Positions 24,480 to 36,780 of a stretch of DNA of 64,000 nt are shown piece by piece. Origin of the DNA: Castanea sativa. Lineage: Eukaryota > Streptophyta > Magnoliopsida > Fagales > Fagaceae. Under the pieces are notes generated by a model. That model did not search any database, had not been told where the DNA came from, and saw nothing but the letters and a program-made list of their open reading frames with translations. Positions within the stretch are counted from its first letter, which is position 1, and the number at the start of each line of letters is the position of its first letter. The stretch covers positions 52,325,636 through 52,389,635 of the forward strand of contig NC_134017.1 in NCBI RefSeq assembly GCF_040712315.1, written 5' to 3'. Position numbers and translations under genes: made by a program.

Positions 24480-27080
24480 GAGGTTGCTGGATACGTTATG
24501 TGAAACATGTTAGTGGTATCATGGTATTCTTTAGGTTATTAATAATTATGGAACAATTCCATGTTTTGGAAGATTATGTGTTAATGTTAGCTATATTGTC
24601 AGTCTTTGGGTTTGTTATTATAAGTGTGCTTATGGATGGTTATGCAACACTGATTGACATGTTTTGGAGTTATTATGGAATAGTGTTATATTTTGGATAA
24701 TTGGATTCATTAGGATTATGATAATGTTATATTTTGTCCAGATATATTTTTGCAAGTTTTGCAGTATTGGTTTCTAACTATTCTGCAGGTTCTTTCATTT
24801 TGTTAATTCACGGTATGCAGTTGATTCTTTCTCCGTTGGCATTTGGCAAGGGCCAGAAAAAGAGAAAGCATGATCGCTGACATCTCAAATGCTTTATAGA
24901 ATTTTTGGCTTCAATTCAGTACTGTGGACATGTTGCATGACCCAAATGGACATTTTGCTATTAGAAGAAGGCAAAATGATGTTTTGCTTTGCTAAACTCT
25001 ATGTAGCTGCATTAGTCATGATTATTACAACAAGTGAACTCACTAGATATCTGCATGGGGCCAGACACGTTGGGTGCCAGCTATGGTCTTCAATCCTTGT
25101 TGTTATATATTGATTCATCTAGCACATTCTTTGACACGTTCATATATCGATATGTTGAATCTTTGTTGTTATCAATGATTCATCTAGTACATTCTTTGAC
25201 ACATGTTCAATACCTGGATATGTAATTGAGTAGATGATGTGTGTAATTGAGTACATTCATTTAGGCATTGGTGATGTCTCAGTACAACTTTAAATTTTTA
25301 CCCCTTTTTTTTTTTTCATTTTACGGAAAATATTTTACACAACATTTTCATACCAAACACTGTAAAATAAAAATATTTTTTTGTAAATATTTTACATGTA
25401 AAATATTTTACTTTTGCAAATATTTTACATCGAAACAAACGTAGCGTAAATAAAAATAGGTGTGACAGTTCCCTTTTGAATAGGAACGTGGGTTTTGCTA
25501 TTTGATGTTACAGTGTGTTTTTTTGCTTACTTATTAGTTAGTGTTTTTGGCTATCTGTTTATGTGGGTGGGTCTTGGCATTTTAAGATGGAAACCAATGG
25601 TTAAGATCTTACTTACACCTTTTATTAATCATTGGAGATTTATGTAAAATGAGGTGGCAAACTCTCATTTGAAGCATTGCCCATATTTTTAGTCATAATT
25701 TCAAGAAAGGTGGTGTATCTATCTATACTACTATTTTACCCCTACAATTTACGTTTAAGTAGGGGTAAAATTGAAAGATAACACTGTAAAAATATATCTC
25801 TAACTCTCACCTAAAACATTTTCTACAAAACATAATCACTCTCCCACTAACATACTTCTTTAAAGCAACTATACATTTGTTGTTTTTTTAAATAAAAAAA
25901 AAAATAATCCTCACCTTTATTTTCAAATCATTTTTTTTAAACATCCTCAAGTTTATCCAAAAAATAAAAACTAAATAAATATATACAAGTTTGATTACAA
26001 TTTAAACTGCTTTTAACTTCTTTTTAAAAATTAAAAACAAGAAACCTAATAATAAAAAAAACCCACGTTTTTAATTTGAAAAAAAAAAAAAACACTATCT
26101 CACATTCTGAGGGCGTTTGGATCCGCGTTTGTGCGTCCACGTCTCGTTTTTTTTTTTTTTTTGATTTTTTTTTTACCCAGCAGCATATATTGACTTTTCA
26201 GCCATGAACAGTGCACAAATGCACTGTTCACGGGTCCCACAAATTTCACTTTTCAACAACTTTTTCATTAAAAATGAGTCCCATAGAACTATTCACACCT
26301 TTATAAATTATTTTGCTACAGTGTTTTCAGTTTTCAGTTTTAGCAAAATAAGTTCTATCCAAACAGACCCTCTATCCAAAAAAGCCTACCCTGACCATTT
26401 CTTTTTATAAATTTGTGGATAACTACACATTTAAAAACTCTTCAATAAAAAAAAATGCATTGTAACTCACAAATACATATTACTCATCACACCCCTAAGA
26501 ATTTTTTGTGATTGAAAAATATAGTATTTCAAACTATAATGAATGTAAATTATTTTTTGTGGACACTCGCGTTAGAGACTAGTATTATTTAAATTGTTGA
26601 AACCAATGGCTGTGGGTGGTAGTTGATCGCAGGTGTAAGAGAAAGAAAAATACATTGGCTTGTAAATTCACATTTGGCTCTTGTACCATCCACCTAATTA
26701 TGCATCTATTTGGTTTTATACTTGTGCTCTAAACAAAATACAAGTATACAACCATATGCAGGGGTCAGCCTCTAGAGTCTAGATTACTTCATACCCTTTC
26801 ATACCAGTGCTCTCGATATTCTCCTAGATCTAGTGAAGGCCTTCGACCATACAGAAAAACAAAGCAATTGGTTCAAACTTCAATATGTTTCTTAGTTTTT
26901 TGGGTCAATTTGGTTGACTCAACCCTATCTAGGCCATGCCTTTTAAAGCCCCTAGGATTTTTTAAATTTATTGGATCACGTAAATCATCGGATGGTGATG
27001 GGCCCATCGGATTGCATTCACTTCACTTGACATAGTTTCAGGTTTTATTCGTTCCGTATGATCATGAGTAACTGGCCTCA
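24480..27080. other. Intergenic with MITE debris
   Basis: No domain-bearing ORF is seen. 25330-25450 holds inverted AAAATATTTTAC blocks, probably a MITE remnant. The MITE at 26110-26375 is listed separately. Confidence 0.5.
26110..26375. mobile_element. MITE of the GGGCGTTTGG family, copy 1
   Basis: The left end is GAGGGCGTTTGGAT. The right end, reverse-complemented, is GAGGGTCTGTTTGGATAG. The interior has the family marks: a poly-T run, CAGTGCACAAATGCACTG, and TTTTGCTACAGTGTTTTCAG before the right end. Related copies lie near 39117, 43013 and 46012. Confidence 0.7.
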
Positions 27081-27086
27081 CTCTCA

Positions 27087-27438
27087 GAGCATTTGCATCG
27101 GGGCAAAAATTATTATCTATATTTCATAAGATTTTTTTTTTAATACACACTCACTTTTTTAAAATATCTTATATCAAATTTTTTATTTGACACTATATTT
27201 TATTATTATTATTATTTTCACACACAATAATCATTATCTACTTTTTTTCTTCATCTTTGAAATACATAAAGAAAGAATAAAGAACTTAATACAAAATGAA
27301 TAATATTAATGAAATTTACACCGTTATTATAGTAAACTTGTAAATTTATATAATTATATATAGACTAATTTTGATTATTTTTAAATAAAACTGTGTAAAT
27401 TTTACACATTTTTCTATTACACACTGATATTAATGGTC
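27087..27438. mobile_element. Possible diverged PIF/Harbinger-type MITE
   Basis: The left end GAGCATTTGCATCGG and the reverse-complemented right end GACCATTAATATCAGT resemble the termini of copies A and B. The flanks are TCA and TTA rather than identical. The interior is AT-rich and only weakly similar, so membership is tentative. Confidence 0.4.
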
Positions 27439-27881
27439 TTAGATTTGAGAATTTTTTTTTTGAAAAATAATTACAACATGCTGCTAACCCCCACAATTCG
27501 AACCCCTTCCCCTAGATCCCAAACACTTTATACATGGTAATATGCTAATTCAGCTACAAGGTCTTTAGCTAGATTTGAGAAATTATTAAATTCACTAAGA
27601 GGGTGACTGATATGATCCTTCCTGACCTTCCAACTAATAAAATATTATTATTTATACAAATGTGACATCACCTAGTAATTTTTTAATTTTTATCATTTGT
27701 GCTTATTAAAAAACTCATGGTGACATCGTGTCATTGATGGAGAGAATTATATCAACAATCCTCCTAATAATTTCTCCTTATCCTAAGCCAGTCTCGTAAG
27801 ACCAATAGCTCTCAAACATATGGATCTCACACGAGACGCTGCGTGAGACCCACGGGTCAGTGACACATTTTGTTTTACAAG

Positions 27882-28101
27882 ACCGACGGACTGCCATGTA
27901 AAAAAATCTGTGAGTGTGAGACATCACTTTTTTTTAATTTCTTCTTCAATGATTCTAAACTCTATAATTAGCCGAACAGCTCAGCTGGTTTCCTCCTCCA
28001 CGTGTAGTATCAGCAGAAAGCGGTCCTCATCATGATCAGATGATACGCACACAAACACAACAAATGCTGCTACCTTCTTCTTTGCTTCTTCAGCTATAAA
28101 A
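27882..28101 (+). promoter_or_regulatory. COR413IM promoter with DRE-, ABRE- and TATA-like sites
   Basis: ACCGAC (27882-27887) matches the CRT/DRE core RCCGAC bound by CBF/DREB1 factors. CCACGTGT, with its CACGTG core at 27999-28004, matches an ABRE/G-box. TATAAAA at 28095-28101 lies 89 bp upstream of the ATG. A CT-rich leader follows. The motifs are seen; cold and ABA control is inferred from the gene family. Confidence 0.5.
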
Positions 28102-28155
28102 ATTAAAGCTTTGAGATTCATTTTTGATAGAAAGTACACTACACACACACACAGT

Positions 28156-28178
28156 ACTCTCTCTCTCTCTCTCTCTCT
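28156..28178. repeat. (CT)n microsatellite in the COR413IM 5' UTR
   Basis: A perfect CT run lies directly before the start codon region. A similar run lies in intron 2 near 28572-28590. Confidence 0.85.
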
Positions 28179-28189
28179 GGACTCAAGAG

Positions 28190-31100
28190 ATGGTGCCTCT
28201 TTCTCTCTCCTCATCACCGCTCACAACTTTCCCTCTGAACTACAACAACAACAACAAGAAGGCCTTTCTCTTCATCAATGGCGATCAAAGAAATACCTCG
28301 CTCGCCTACTACAATCCCCTCAGCCTGAGGTACACGAAAACTGGATTTTATTTTTTATTTTTTATTTTTTGATTGTTGAAAATTATATATAATTGTGCTT
28401 GCAAATAATAGTAATACTGTTGTTGAAGATTATCTTCGGTGGGAATGGCGATGATGATGAAGAAGAAGAAGAAGAAAGGATTTGGTACTGTTTGTCATGC
28501 TGCGCCTATCACTGCTCGTAATCTGCAGTTTATCTCCAGTGTCTCTTCCTTGTAAGCCTCTACACTCTTCAATTCTCTCTCTCTCTCTCTCATATTTATA
28601 AAATTGAATTTCCTTACTCTTTTTGTTTTTTGTTAATAATAAAAATTTCAATTATAGCGTTTGGGAAAGTAAATTCTGAAAATTGTTACTGAACGACGAT
28701 CATATGAAAATGTTTGGAAGTGGCTTTTTTTTTTTTTTAATTGTAATTTTATATTTTTAAGTTGCAAACATCACTTATCCAAGTTTGACTTGCTTCACAA
28801 ATATTGACTTCAGCTACCAATTTGGATAAATTCTTGAATTGCTGTAAAATAATATATATTTGTAAAAACAGTGAATAAAATTTAATCTGAAGTTAATAAC
28901 GTCAAGCTAGAACCTTGTGTATTCATTCATTATAAGTTGGTTTCTAGAAGATCGCTTTTGTGTGTGGGTGTAGTTGTGCTTGAGAGGGTTTGAAGATAAA
29001 GCCAAAATTAAGCAGAATATTTGTAAATTGTTATACTCGGACGCAAGTAACATAAGCACAAAATAAATAAACAACTTAGAACAAAATCGAGCAACTTTCT
29101 TGGATAAATCAAAGTGTGAGTAGAAAGTGATTTCAAGCCTGAAACTTCTGAAATCATCAATTGGAGCTAATCTACAACTAAGTGTTACTAAGACTACTTC
29201 TAGATTACGTTGAAACTATTTACAAGAGAAAGAAAATTTGCAAGTCTACAAGTATGATGTATAGCCCTCCTCCCTGTATAGACAATGAGGTAGTTTTTTT
29301 TTTTTATCTTTTTCAAACTTTTCAATAGCGTTTACCATTAAGTCTGAATTTAGAATAATAATAATTATGCCGTTTTCGCTTCAATGAATGCCACATGTAC
29401 TTGGAATTTTTGCCAAAGACTTGGTTCCGACTATCCATAACTGTTGATATTCGTCTCTCTATATCTCTCAGTTCCTCACATTTCTGATCCCCAAATTATT
29501 TGAAGTATTTACACTTCATAAGCTCGCATCTTGTGGGACTTCCATTTTTTGGCTAGCTAGCTATCATAAAATAATGTTCCCAGTATTCTTGACCATGCAA
29601 TGGCTAAAATTATAAGGCCATGCAAGTTTTCTTTTTTATATATTGAGTGGATTTTATCATTCGTCTTTGATGATGTTGAGACAAAGTCAAGAAATGAGCG
29701 TAGACTAGCAGTTCCATATATAATGCTTGAGAGGGATGTGGAAGTATTAAAGTAGTTGAAGATATGTTGGAATTAACCATAGGTGACATGTGGTAGGTGT
29801 TGGTTTGTCCTCTACTCCTTGGCATGGGTAGAGCCAGAACAGTAGTCAACCACCAACTATAGATTTCAATCTAATTTTCACTCCTGTCAAGGTAGCGTTG
29901 ACAACATCAATTGTCCAACATGTCTTAACTATTTCACTTTACTTCAACAATTTGTGCCAATATATTACTACAATGCTCCACTCGAGACCTTGCAAGTTGA
30001 CCATGTAATGTGGGTTCTCGAGTGGGCTTTTGTTTTAAACACTGAATCAAGATGTATGGCTGGGATATCAAGATTATACAAACAACTGGTAAACACATGC
30101 TCTTTATTGGCTGCTTCTCTTTTTGCTTGTGAAAAGTAAACTGCGATGAAATTATGATCATGTAGTTGAGCATTTATATGGAAATATGTGCATCTTAGTC
30201 ACTTGCCTTTGTTTATAGAATCAATCGGATGGTGTCCTCTGATAAATTTCTGATAAATTTTCAAATTCTTTTTTAGGGTGTTAATGTTTTCCAAGGGAAC
30301 TGCCATTCAGAAATCCTTTATTGTTCCCTTGTTTGCTCTACAAGCTCCAGTAGCTGTCATCTCATGGATTAAGTAAGCCTTCCAAAAAAGATGATTTCTT
30401 TTCTCTCATTGAATAGAAACAATATCATTATCATGTTTGATAGCTAAAGGCATTTATCTTACTGAAGCATCTCTCATGGATCAACTAAGCCTTTTTAAGT
30501 TTCGAATGCATACATCCCCTGTTGATCTTATATAAAATTTATTTGCAGGGGTGAATATGGTATGTGGACTGCATTCTTGGCACTTCTCATTCGGCTCTTC
30601 TTCTTCATTCCTGGTAGGTCTTCTTAATTACTTGGTTTAAGCTTAGGCAAAGATTTAATGGCTTATTTCTCAAATCTTGATGACATGGTATTCAATAGCT
30701 TATGTGATTTTCTCATGGGTAATAAAATCAGCTTTTTGCACTAATTTTGTACAAAAGCATTGGGAATATTTAAGAATTCACCTTTCTTTCTTGAGTGCGT
30801 CTAATCTTTTACAATTGGCTTACTTTGGTTCATGTACAAGAGGATTTATATGCTATTTCGCTCCTACAAAGTTTTCATCTATGATCTGGCCTGGGTATGG
30901 ACTGTTCCAGAACCACTAGAAGTCAAGGTATCTCATGTCTGTCAACAGGATAACCGGAGGAAAGAAAGATGACTGTCCTAGATCCACAGGGTAATAATTG
31001 AAATTCTGGGGTTTGAGGGATACCTGAGTGGTTCCAGCACCTCTTGTGATGCCTGGGCACCGGGGTGCGAACCCCACCAGCCTTCCCTCCCCCCTATTTA

Positions 31101-31817
31101 CCTTGCAGGTAAAATTCTTAGGAAATATCAGCAGTTCTTTTGAGAAACCTTGGGTCCCTGTATGTTTAATGCCAATGATCCTTTAACCAACTGGCATTTC
31201 CTCTTCCAATAAAGAAGGGGTGGAACTGTAGAGGGGGAGGTCATGTGTTTAATCCCACCCAGGTTTGTGATTTACTTACCTTTCAGGGCAGGGGAAAAAC
31301 TAAGGTCCCTGTATTTTAACAGTGAGGCATAATCGCATGACAAACAAGCCAGGAGTAATAAGACTAAGATTAAAAAGAAATGAAAGGGTTGTACTATCTA
31401 TGCTTCATGATGTCTTGCTCTGACTTTTACCTTCTGTTATTAACTTTTAAGGAAAAAATTCAAATCAGTCTTATATCTGTCTTCTTTGTTTATAGGTGAG
31501 CTTGAGCTGCCGTTTTTAGCATTAATACTGGTGATTGTGGCTCCCTATCAAGTTATGAACCTTCAGTAAGTAGAAGCATTTTTTGAGACCAAATGAAATC
31601 ATTATTAGTGTTTTCATAATTTTTATGCTTCTATTTATGTTTTATTGACAGGGGAACTCAGCAAGGTGCTATTGTTTCCTTGTTGATTGCGGGATATTTG
31701 GCTTTCCAGCATTTCTCACGAGCAGGCAGCTTGCAGAAATCAATTGAGCAAGGTTCAATCATAGCTACATTAGCCATCGTTTGCATCACTGCTGTGTCAT
31801 TATTACTTTTGTTCTAA
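28190..31817 (+). CDS. COR413IM: COR413IM-type cold-acclimation protein, chloroplast inner envelope
   Basis: Six exons: 28190-28329, 28429-28551, 30277-30372, 30549-30613, 31496-31565 and 31652-31817. Phases are consistent (660 nt, 219 residues). Residues 1 to about 85 are Ser/Asn-rich with a basic KKKKKK stretch and fit a transit peptide. The rest is the hydrophobic COR413 core with several membrane segments: KGTAIQKSFIVPLFALQAP, then VISWIKGEYGMWTAFLALLI, FFFIPGELELPFLALIL, APYQVMNLQGTQQGA and AFQHFSRAGSLQK. These conserved blocks match the Arabidopsis chloroplast inner-membrane COR413 proteins rather than the plasma-membrane branch. The family is induced by cold and contributes to freezing tolerance. 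The ATG is the first after the TATA-like box and keeps the transit peptide; exon 2 also has in-frame ATGs. It is convergent with the X8 gene. Confidence 0.93.
31013..31330 (+). repeat. Dispersed SINE-like repeat in COR413IM intron 4
   Basis: GGGATACCTGAGTGGTTCCA followed by GGGGTGCGAACCCCACC resembles the A- and B-box spacing of tRNA-derived repeats. The same order of blocks occurs in reverse at 34262-34365 (GTTTGAACCCCAGTGCTTAA and ACCACTGGGTATCCCTTGA). No tRNA fold is claimed. Confidence 0.5.
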
Positions 31818-32198
31818 GTTTTTTTTTTTTCTTTTCAAAATCATAAATAAGAGCAGTCTTTAAGTCATCTCATAAGTATTGAAATAATTTCTTTCTTTTT
31901 AATTTTTATTTGAGGAGAGAGGGGGGGGAGGGGGGGTGTTATAAAGGAACAGTAATTATATTTTATGGATCTTAGCTGTCTGTGTAATATCCTTAATAAG
32001 GACAGTAAATGTTGAATGTGTAGTTGTATTTTTTTAAATGAAGTATCTATGACTGGTGTGGTCTTGCATCTAAATTATTATGAGTTTCAGAGTTTGTTCA
32101 TTATATCATTGTGGCCTAAGCCAGTTCCTCTGTCCCGGGTTACTTCTTGCACATTACTATTTCAAACTTCATTTGTCATCTATAACTAAATTCCTAAG

Positions 32199-32231
<33 letters not shown>

Positions 32232-33700
32232 CATAGCTGCTCTTGGATGGATAAGAAAAACATGCGGTTTTTACTTTTCTTACAGTAGAGAAAACCACTG
32301 TCAAAAATAGTAGGCGGATTTTATTCTTGACTCTCTTGGGTGGAGTTTAGAATGCACTAGTCCTTGCATATTCTCCAGGTTTAGGGAAATTGCTTGTCTT
32401 CTGACATACTCATTACCTGCTAGAAGTCTATAATTCAATGCAACCTTCCTACTATTTTTTAAAGCCTCTCTTCAGGATGGATTTCTTGAGGTCAAACAAG
32501 TTATTAACGATCATTGTTTACGGACTTGGGCATTTATTTTCTGGAAAGACAAGATTATTGTAGATTCTTAGCCCTAATTTGCACATTCCTACAACTTCTT
32601 TGCCCCTTGTACCTGAACATACAATTTTTTATCTGGTTAATAGTTTGAGTGCTGGTTATTGTCGTACTCCCCACAACTGTTGAAGCAGATGCCATTCTCA
32701 GTGGTCAGAAGTTTTGCTATTGCATGCTCAGCTTTATTTGCAATTCGTCTGTGACCTTATAACTTGTGGCAATTGTATGTGAGACATTTCTAGCTCAGAA
32801 GCTGTGCTTTCCACATTCAAGCTTAAACTTCCTTAGATTTATAACTGAAGGATCATTAAATGGTTCAGAGTAAGCGTATAGCACCTTTGATGGAAGAGTC
32901 AATGTATTCTTGTTATAAGGTTGAAATCAAGTTGACCTATCATCAAGCGTATGATATATGTTCCCACTGCATAAGCTCTATTGATGTGCTTGGGGTCATA
33001 AAATGATACCATACTTGGCCTGTGATGCAATGCCATTTGAAGTTCTTGATGAAGTCTATGAACATTCTGTTCACGGGGGGGTGCCACTTGATGAGCTAGT
33101 TCATTTCATGAGTGGCATTATAATGCAAAATTTTGTATGGCTTGAACTTTATCAATCCAAATGTAGTTTTAGTTTTCGCTATATTTTTCATAATTATTCC
33201 ACAAGGTCAAGTTTTTATGCAGTTTCGAGTCTTGCGAACTCAGTAATAACTTGACAAGCCATGTGAATTTGTCCAGGGAGGAAATTGTATTTTTAATACA
33301 ATCTAGCCCTAGTCATCTTCGTCACAGGGTATACCTTTTACTAACTATCCAATACCTTGATGCTTATTAGGTCGGTACATAAGCTAATTTTATCTAATAT
33401 TGCGAATATACTGACCAAAAATATCTGAGTTCTTATTACTCGTGTAGGTATATAATTAATTGATGCCCTAGCTCATTTCAAGTACAGGTTTCTTCACTGG
33501 AAGTAGTCCTATAGCTGGATGGACTTGTCTAATAATTTATTGTACTAACACTGAAGAGAAAGTAACTATAGTCTACAAGTACAAGAACCTAATATATTTT
33601 TGCTCCTGTGTTTTCTGCTGTGCTTCTTAGTCCGCTATCAAGCATACATAGGTGAATTATAGAAATAATTTAATGGTGAGAATAAGGCCTTGAGATAACA
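31818..33700. other. Region between the convergent COR413IM and X8 genes
   Basis: This includes the COR413IM 3' UTR (AATAA-type signals near 31846), a G-rich run at 31920-31936 and a (CT)n(CA)n microsatellite at 32198-32230. No further gene can be supported. The short frame at 33003-33254 has no recognisable domain. Confidence 0.5.
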
Positions 33701-33814
33701 TAAAATCTCATCATCGATTCTAAGTGCCTCCTTGGAATTCATGAAGTGCTCTGGCAGACTCAGAGAATTTGCCAGCTTGTTTTGGAGTGAATAACTGAAC
33801 TTGATCTCCTTCAT

Positions 33815-36547
33815 TTAAAGATAATTTGCCGCAAGTGCCCCCAAGAAAGCTGTGGTGAAGAACGCCATCGCACTGTAGGAGACTGAGCTGGCAGAGTTGG
33901 GGCTCCCTGTTGGTGAACCATATATCATTGGTCCACTGGGTATACTCATGGTCGGTGTGGTTGGGGCCGGTGGGGTTAGGGTTGTTGGGGTCGCCGGTGA
34001 GCTCATGCTGTTGATGGCAAAAATAGGTAAGATTTTCCATTACCATAACCTATGACAGGAAAAATGAAATTGGAGTAATAAAAGATTACCTTGGTGGTGT
34101 TGTGGTTGATGCAGTTGATCCAAAGTGACAGCTTCCGGTACCTGTAAAATTGCAGAAAGAGGAAAGTAAAAGTTTAATATTAGCCATAATACAGGTATTT
34201 GAGTGCCCACATAAAGGTAATCTCCAAGTTGAGTCAATTCAAGTGGCAGTGATAATTTATTTTTTGCTAGGTAAGTGGGGGAGGGGCTGGTCGTGTTTGA
34301 AGTTTGAACCCCAGTGCTTAAGCATCACAAGAAGTGCTAGAACCACTGGGTATCCCTTGAACTAGTAGAAGAAATTATTAAAATAATGAAAATTAAAATG
34401 AATATGGGAAATTATTCATGTTGGAAGCATAAAGTAGCCATTCAAAACTCTTCTTTTTTTTCTTTTTTTTTGGTGGCTGTGAAGCCATTTAGAACTTACT
34501 CAAGAACTCTGAAATAATTTCAACTAGTGAAGTCAAGTTATGGATAACTCCACACACACAAAAAAAATGGTGGTAATCTGATTTCTTTAGAGCGATATTT
34601 GGTTAAATATAGTCTCAATAATGAGACTAAATCCAAGGTAATGATTCTGCTATATCACTAACACATCTTACTTGGGTCAGTGGAGGAAAGTTGTGCTGTT
34701 CCTCCAAATACACAGCTAGTAGGTGCTGGATTTTTCTGGTAGTAGTTATTGAAGGCATAAGAGGCGTGGTCTCGCAGAGTGTTTGGGTTGTAGCAACTTC
34801 CTCCTGGTTGAATTGCAGAACAGTCTGCACCTCCATAGCCACAAGCATAATCAATAGCCACCTGTAAAGCTGTTTCTGAAGCAGATGGGTTTGCAATACA
34901 CCAAGAACCACCTGATGATGATGGAGTTGTTGTGGTTGGGGCTGTTGGAGTTGTTGTGGTTGGGGTTGTCGGAGTAGTTGTGGTTGGGGGAGTAGTTGCG
35001 GTTGGGGTTGTCGGAGTTGTGGTGGTTGGGGTCGGCGGAGGTATGGTTGGCTCTGTCATGGTTGGTGTTGGTGGCGAAAAAGGATTTACAATGGGAGTAG
35101 GAGTTGTGCTTGGAGTTGTTGGATTGACAATGGGAACTGTATCCAGTTGTGTAATGGACACTGAAGATGAGAAAAGCATTCTATTTTCTTGATTGCGCAA
35201 TAATCTGTTTTGCTGGATTGCTTCTGAAGGAGGTTTCTTTGCAACACTTGAACCTGACGAAATTAAAAGCAAAGAGATAAGTTCTTTTCTTTTTCATTTC
35301 AGTGACATGATAAAAAGAAGCTGCCGACTCTAACATATTGCATCTTAGGAAAGTTAAGTTCTAGTGTTGTCTTTTTCAAAAACAATTAAACTCCACGTGG
35401 TCATGTGTTTCAATTTAATTAGAAGAAACCTAATAATGCACCTAAGTAACTATATCTAAGTTTTACTTGTGTCAAATAATCATGCTATATCCTGAAATCT
35501 TTGCAAACTGCTATTTGAGGCTATACCCTGAAATCTTTGCAAATTGCTATTTGAGGCATTGGAGTCGCAACTGAAGCATAGAATTAAGTCATGTTCGGTC
35601 AAACAAATAGATGATTTGCAAAAACAAACATGAATCTCTCTCTCTCTCCCCCCTCTTTATTGGGATGAACACACAGATTTTTCTTTTTATTTTATTTTTT
35701 TGGATAAGCATAGATTTTTCTTTAGCAAGAACTGAAGATGTAAATTCTTTGTTTGGATGAACAAAAATATGATTTTCATTAGCAATTGAAGATTTGAATT
35801 GATGTGAGGTCTTAAGTTAAACTTCAAATCAACAAGAACTAGAACATAACATTAATGAAACAAACAATGAGATAATAACTTTCTAAAGCTGACATCTCAT
35901 CTACTGCCTTAATTAGGTCTGAAAAGCATCGGGAACCTTATCTTAGAAACAATTGCAGATTGAAAGATATCTAAAAGATGAACTTGAAAACATGAAAAGT
36001 TCAAAGCAAGTGAAAATTTGATGAGCATAGATACAGAATGAACTGTACAAATAACATATGAATCCAACAGGAACTACTACAATTAGAATTGAAGCCCTAC
36101 TTGCTGTGAAAATCATTTATCCTCTGAAAATTTAGATTCAAGACTCAGCTTGCAATTACATGATAGCTTCACTATGATTTTTTTTTTTCTTTCCCACAGA
36201 ATACACACTGTTTTACAAAAACTTCCTCTTAGCAGTTCAATTTTTTTTCAACATCCATGCATGGGAAAAGAGATACGTTAACCAACCTTGTTGCATTTTT
36301 CCATGCACATAGAGCAAACAAATTTCCACTTTTATTTTCTTATGCAAAAAACAGAAGCCAAGGGAGAAAGGCAAATATTCATATGGAAAATGGGTAATCC
36401 AAATAACATTTAGAGGTAGAATTTTTATTTCAAAATACAATTAGAAAGACTTAAGAAAATTAAATATTGAGGACAATGCAAATCACCTGAACTGAGGAAA
36501 AGACAGAAGGAAAAGAAAGAGAAACACCAAAGAATGCAAGCACCCAT
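33815..36547 (-). CDS. X8 (CBM43) domain GPI-anchored protein, plasmodesmata callose-binding type
   Basis: Four exons: 36487-36547, 34672-35253, 34090-34141 and 33815-34007 (888 nt, 295 residues). Residues 1-20 are a signal peptide (MGACILWCFSFFSF). Residues about 57-131 are a Thr/Pro repeat region (PTTTTPTTPT-type units). Residues about 137-221 are an X8 domain with the expected aromatics and cysteines (GSWCIANPSA, ALDYACG-like AIDYACGYGGADC, GGSCYNPNTL, SYAFNNYYQ, TSCVFGGTAQL, GSCHF). The C-terminus ends in a hydrophobic GPI-anchor signal (MAFFTTAFLGALAANYL). X8 domains bind beta-1,3-glucan, and GPI-anchored members sit at the plasma membrane or plasmodesmal neck, where they affect callose and cell-to-cell transport. 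There is no glycosidase domain, so it is not an enzyme. The specific PDCB identity is inferred. Confidence 0.92.
34262..34365 (-). repeat. Second copy of the SINE-like repeat, in X8 intron 2
   Basis: Reverse-complemented, this reads CAAGGGATACCCAGTGGTTC then TGATGCTTAAGCACTGGGG, matching 31016-31080 block for block. Confidence 0.55.
34920..35110. repeat. Degenerate tandem repeat coding for the Thr/Pro region
   Basis: Repeated GTTGTGGTTGGGG(T/C)TG(T)-type units on the plus strand encode the PTTTTPTTPT segments of the X8 protein on the minus strand. Such minisatellites readily change copy number in frame. Confidence 0.8.
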
Positions 36548-36780
36548 CCCTCCAAAATGCTATTAATTTGGTATTGGGTATTCTTACTGGCTTGGAATAA
36601 TGATAGAGAAGCTAAGATATTTTAAAACAAGAGGAAACACCGATGGTTTTATTCCAAAGAAGGGTTCATCTTTTTTTACAGTATTTAATTATATATATAA
36701 TATTAGAAGAATCATAGATTTCTTGAATTGTAGAGAGACTAAAAGAGAGAAGAAAGAATATTAGAAACTTGAGAAAGGAG
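36548..36780 (-). promoter_or_regulatory. Putative X8 gene promoter
   Basis: A TATATATA stretch at about 36688-36702 lies some 145 bp upstream of the X8 start codon. No other clear element is recognised. Confidence 0.35.

Noticed and set aside
31013..31090. Possible functional tRNA gene
   Set aside because: The A/B-box-like blocks are imperfect, no cloverleaf could be drawn by eye, and a second diverged copy shows it is a dispersed repeat.
33003..33254. Plus-strand 83-codon frame starting MIPYLACDAMPFEV
   Set aside because: It lies between two convergent genes, has no recognisable domain, lacks splice or promoter context, and could equally be 3' flank. Not enough support for a gene.
34932..35192. 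Plus-strand valine/glycine-rich open frame
   Set aside because: It is the antisense shadow of the Thr/Pro repeat in the X8 gene.
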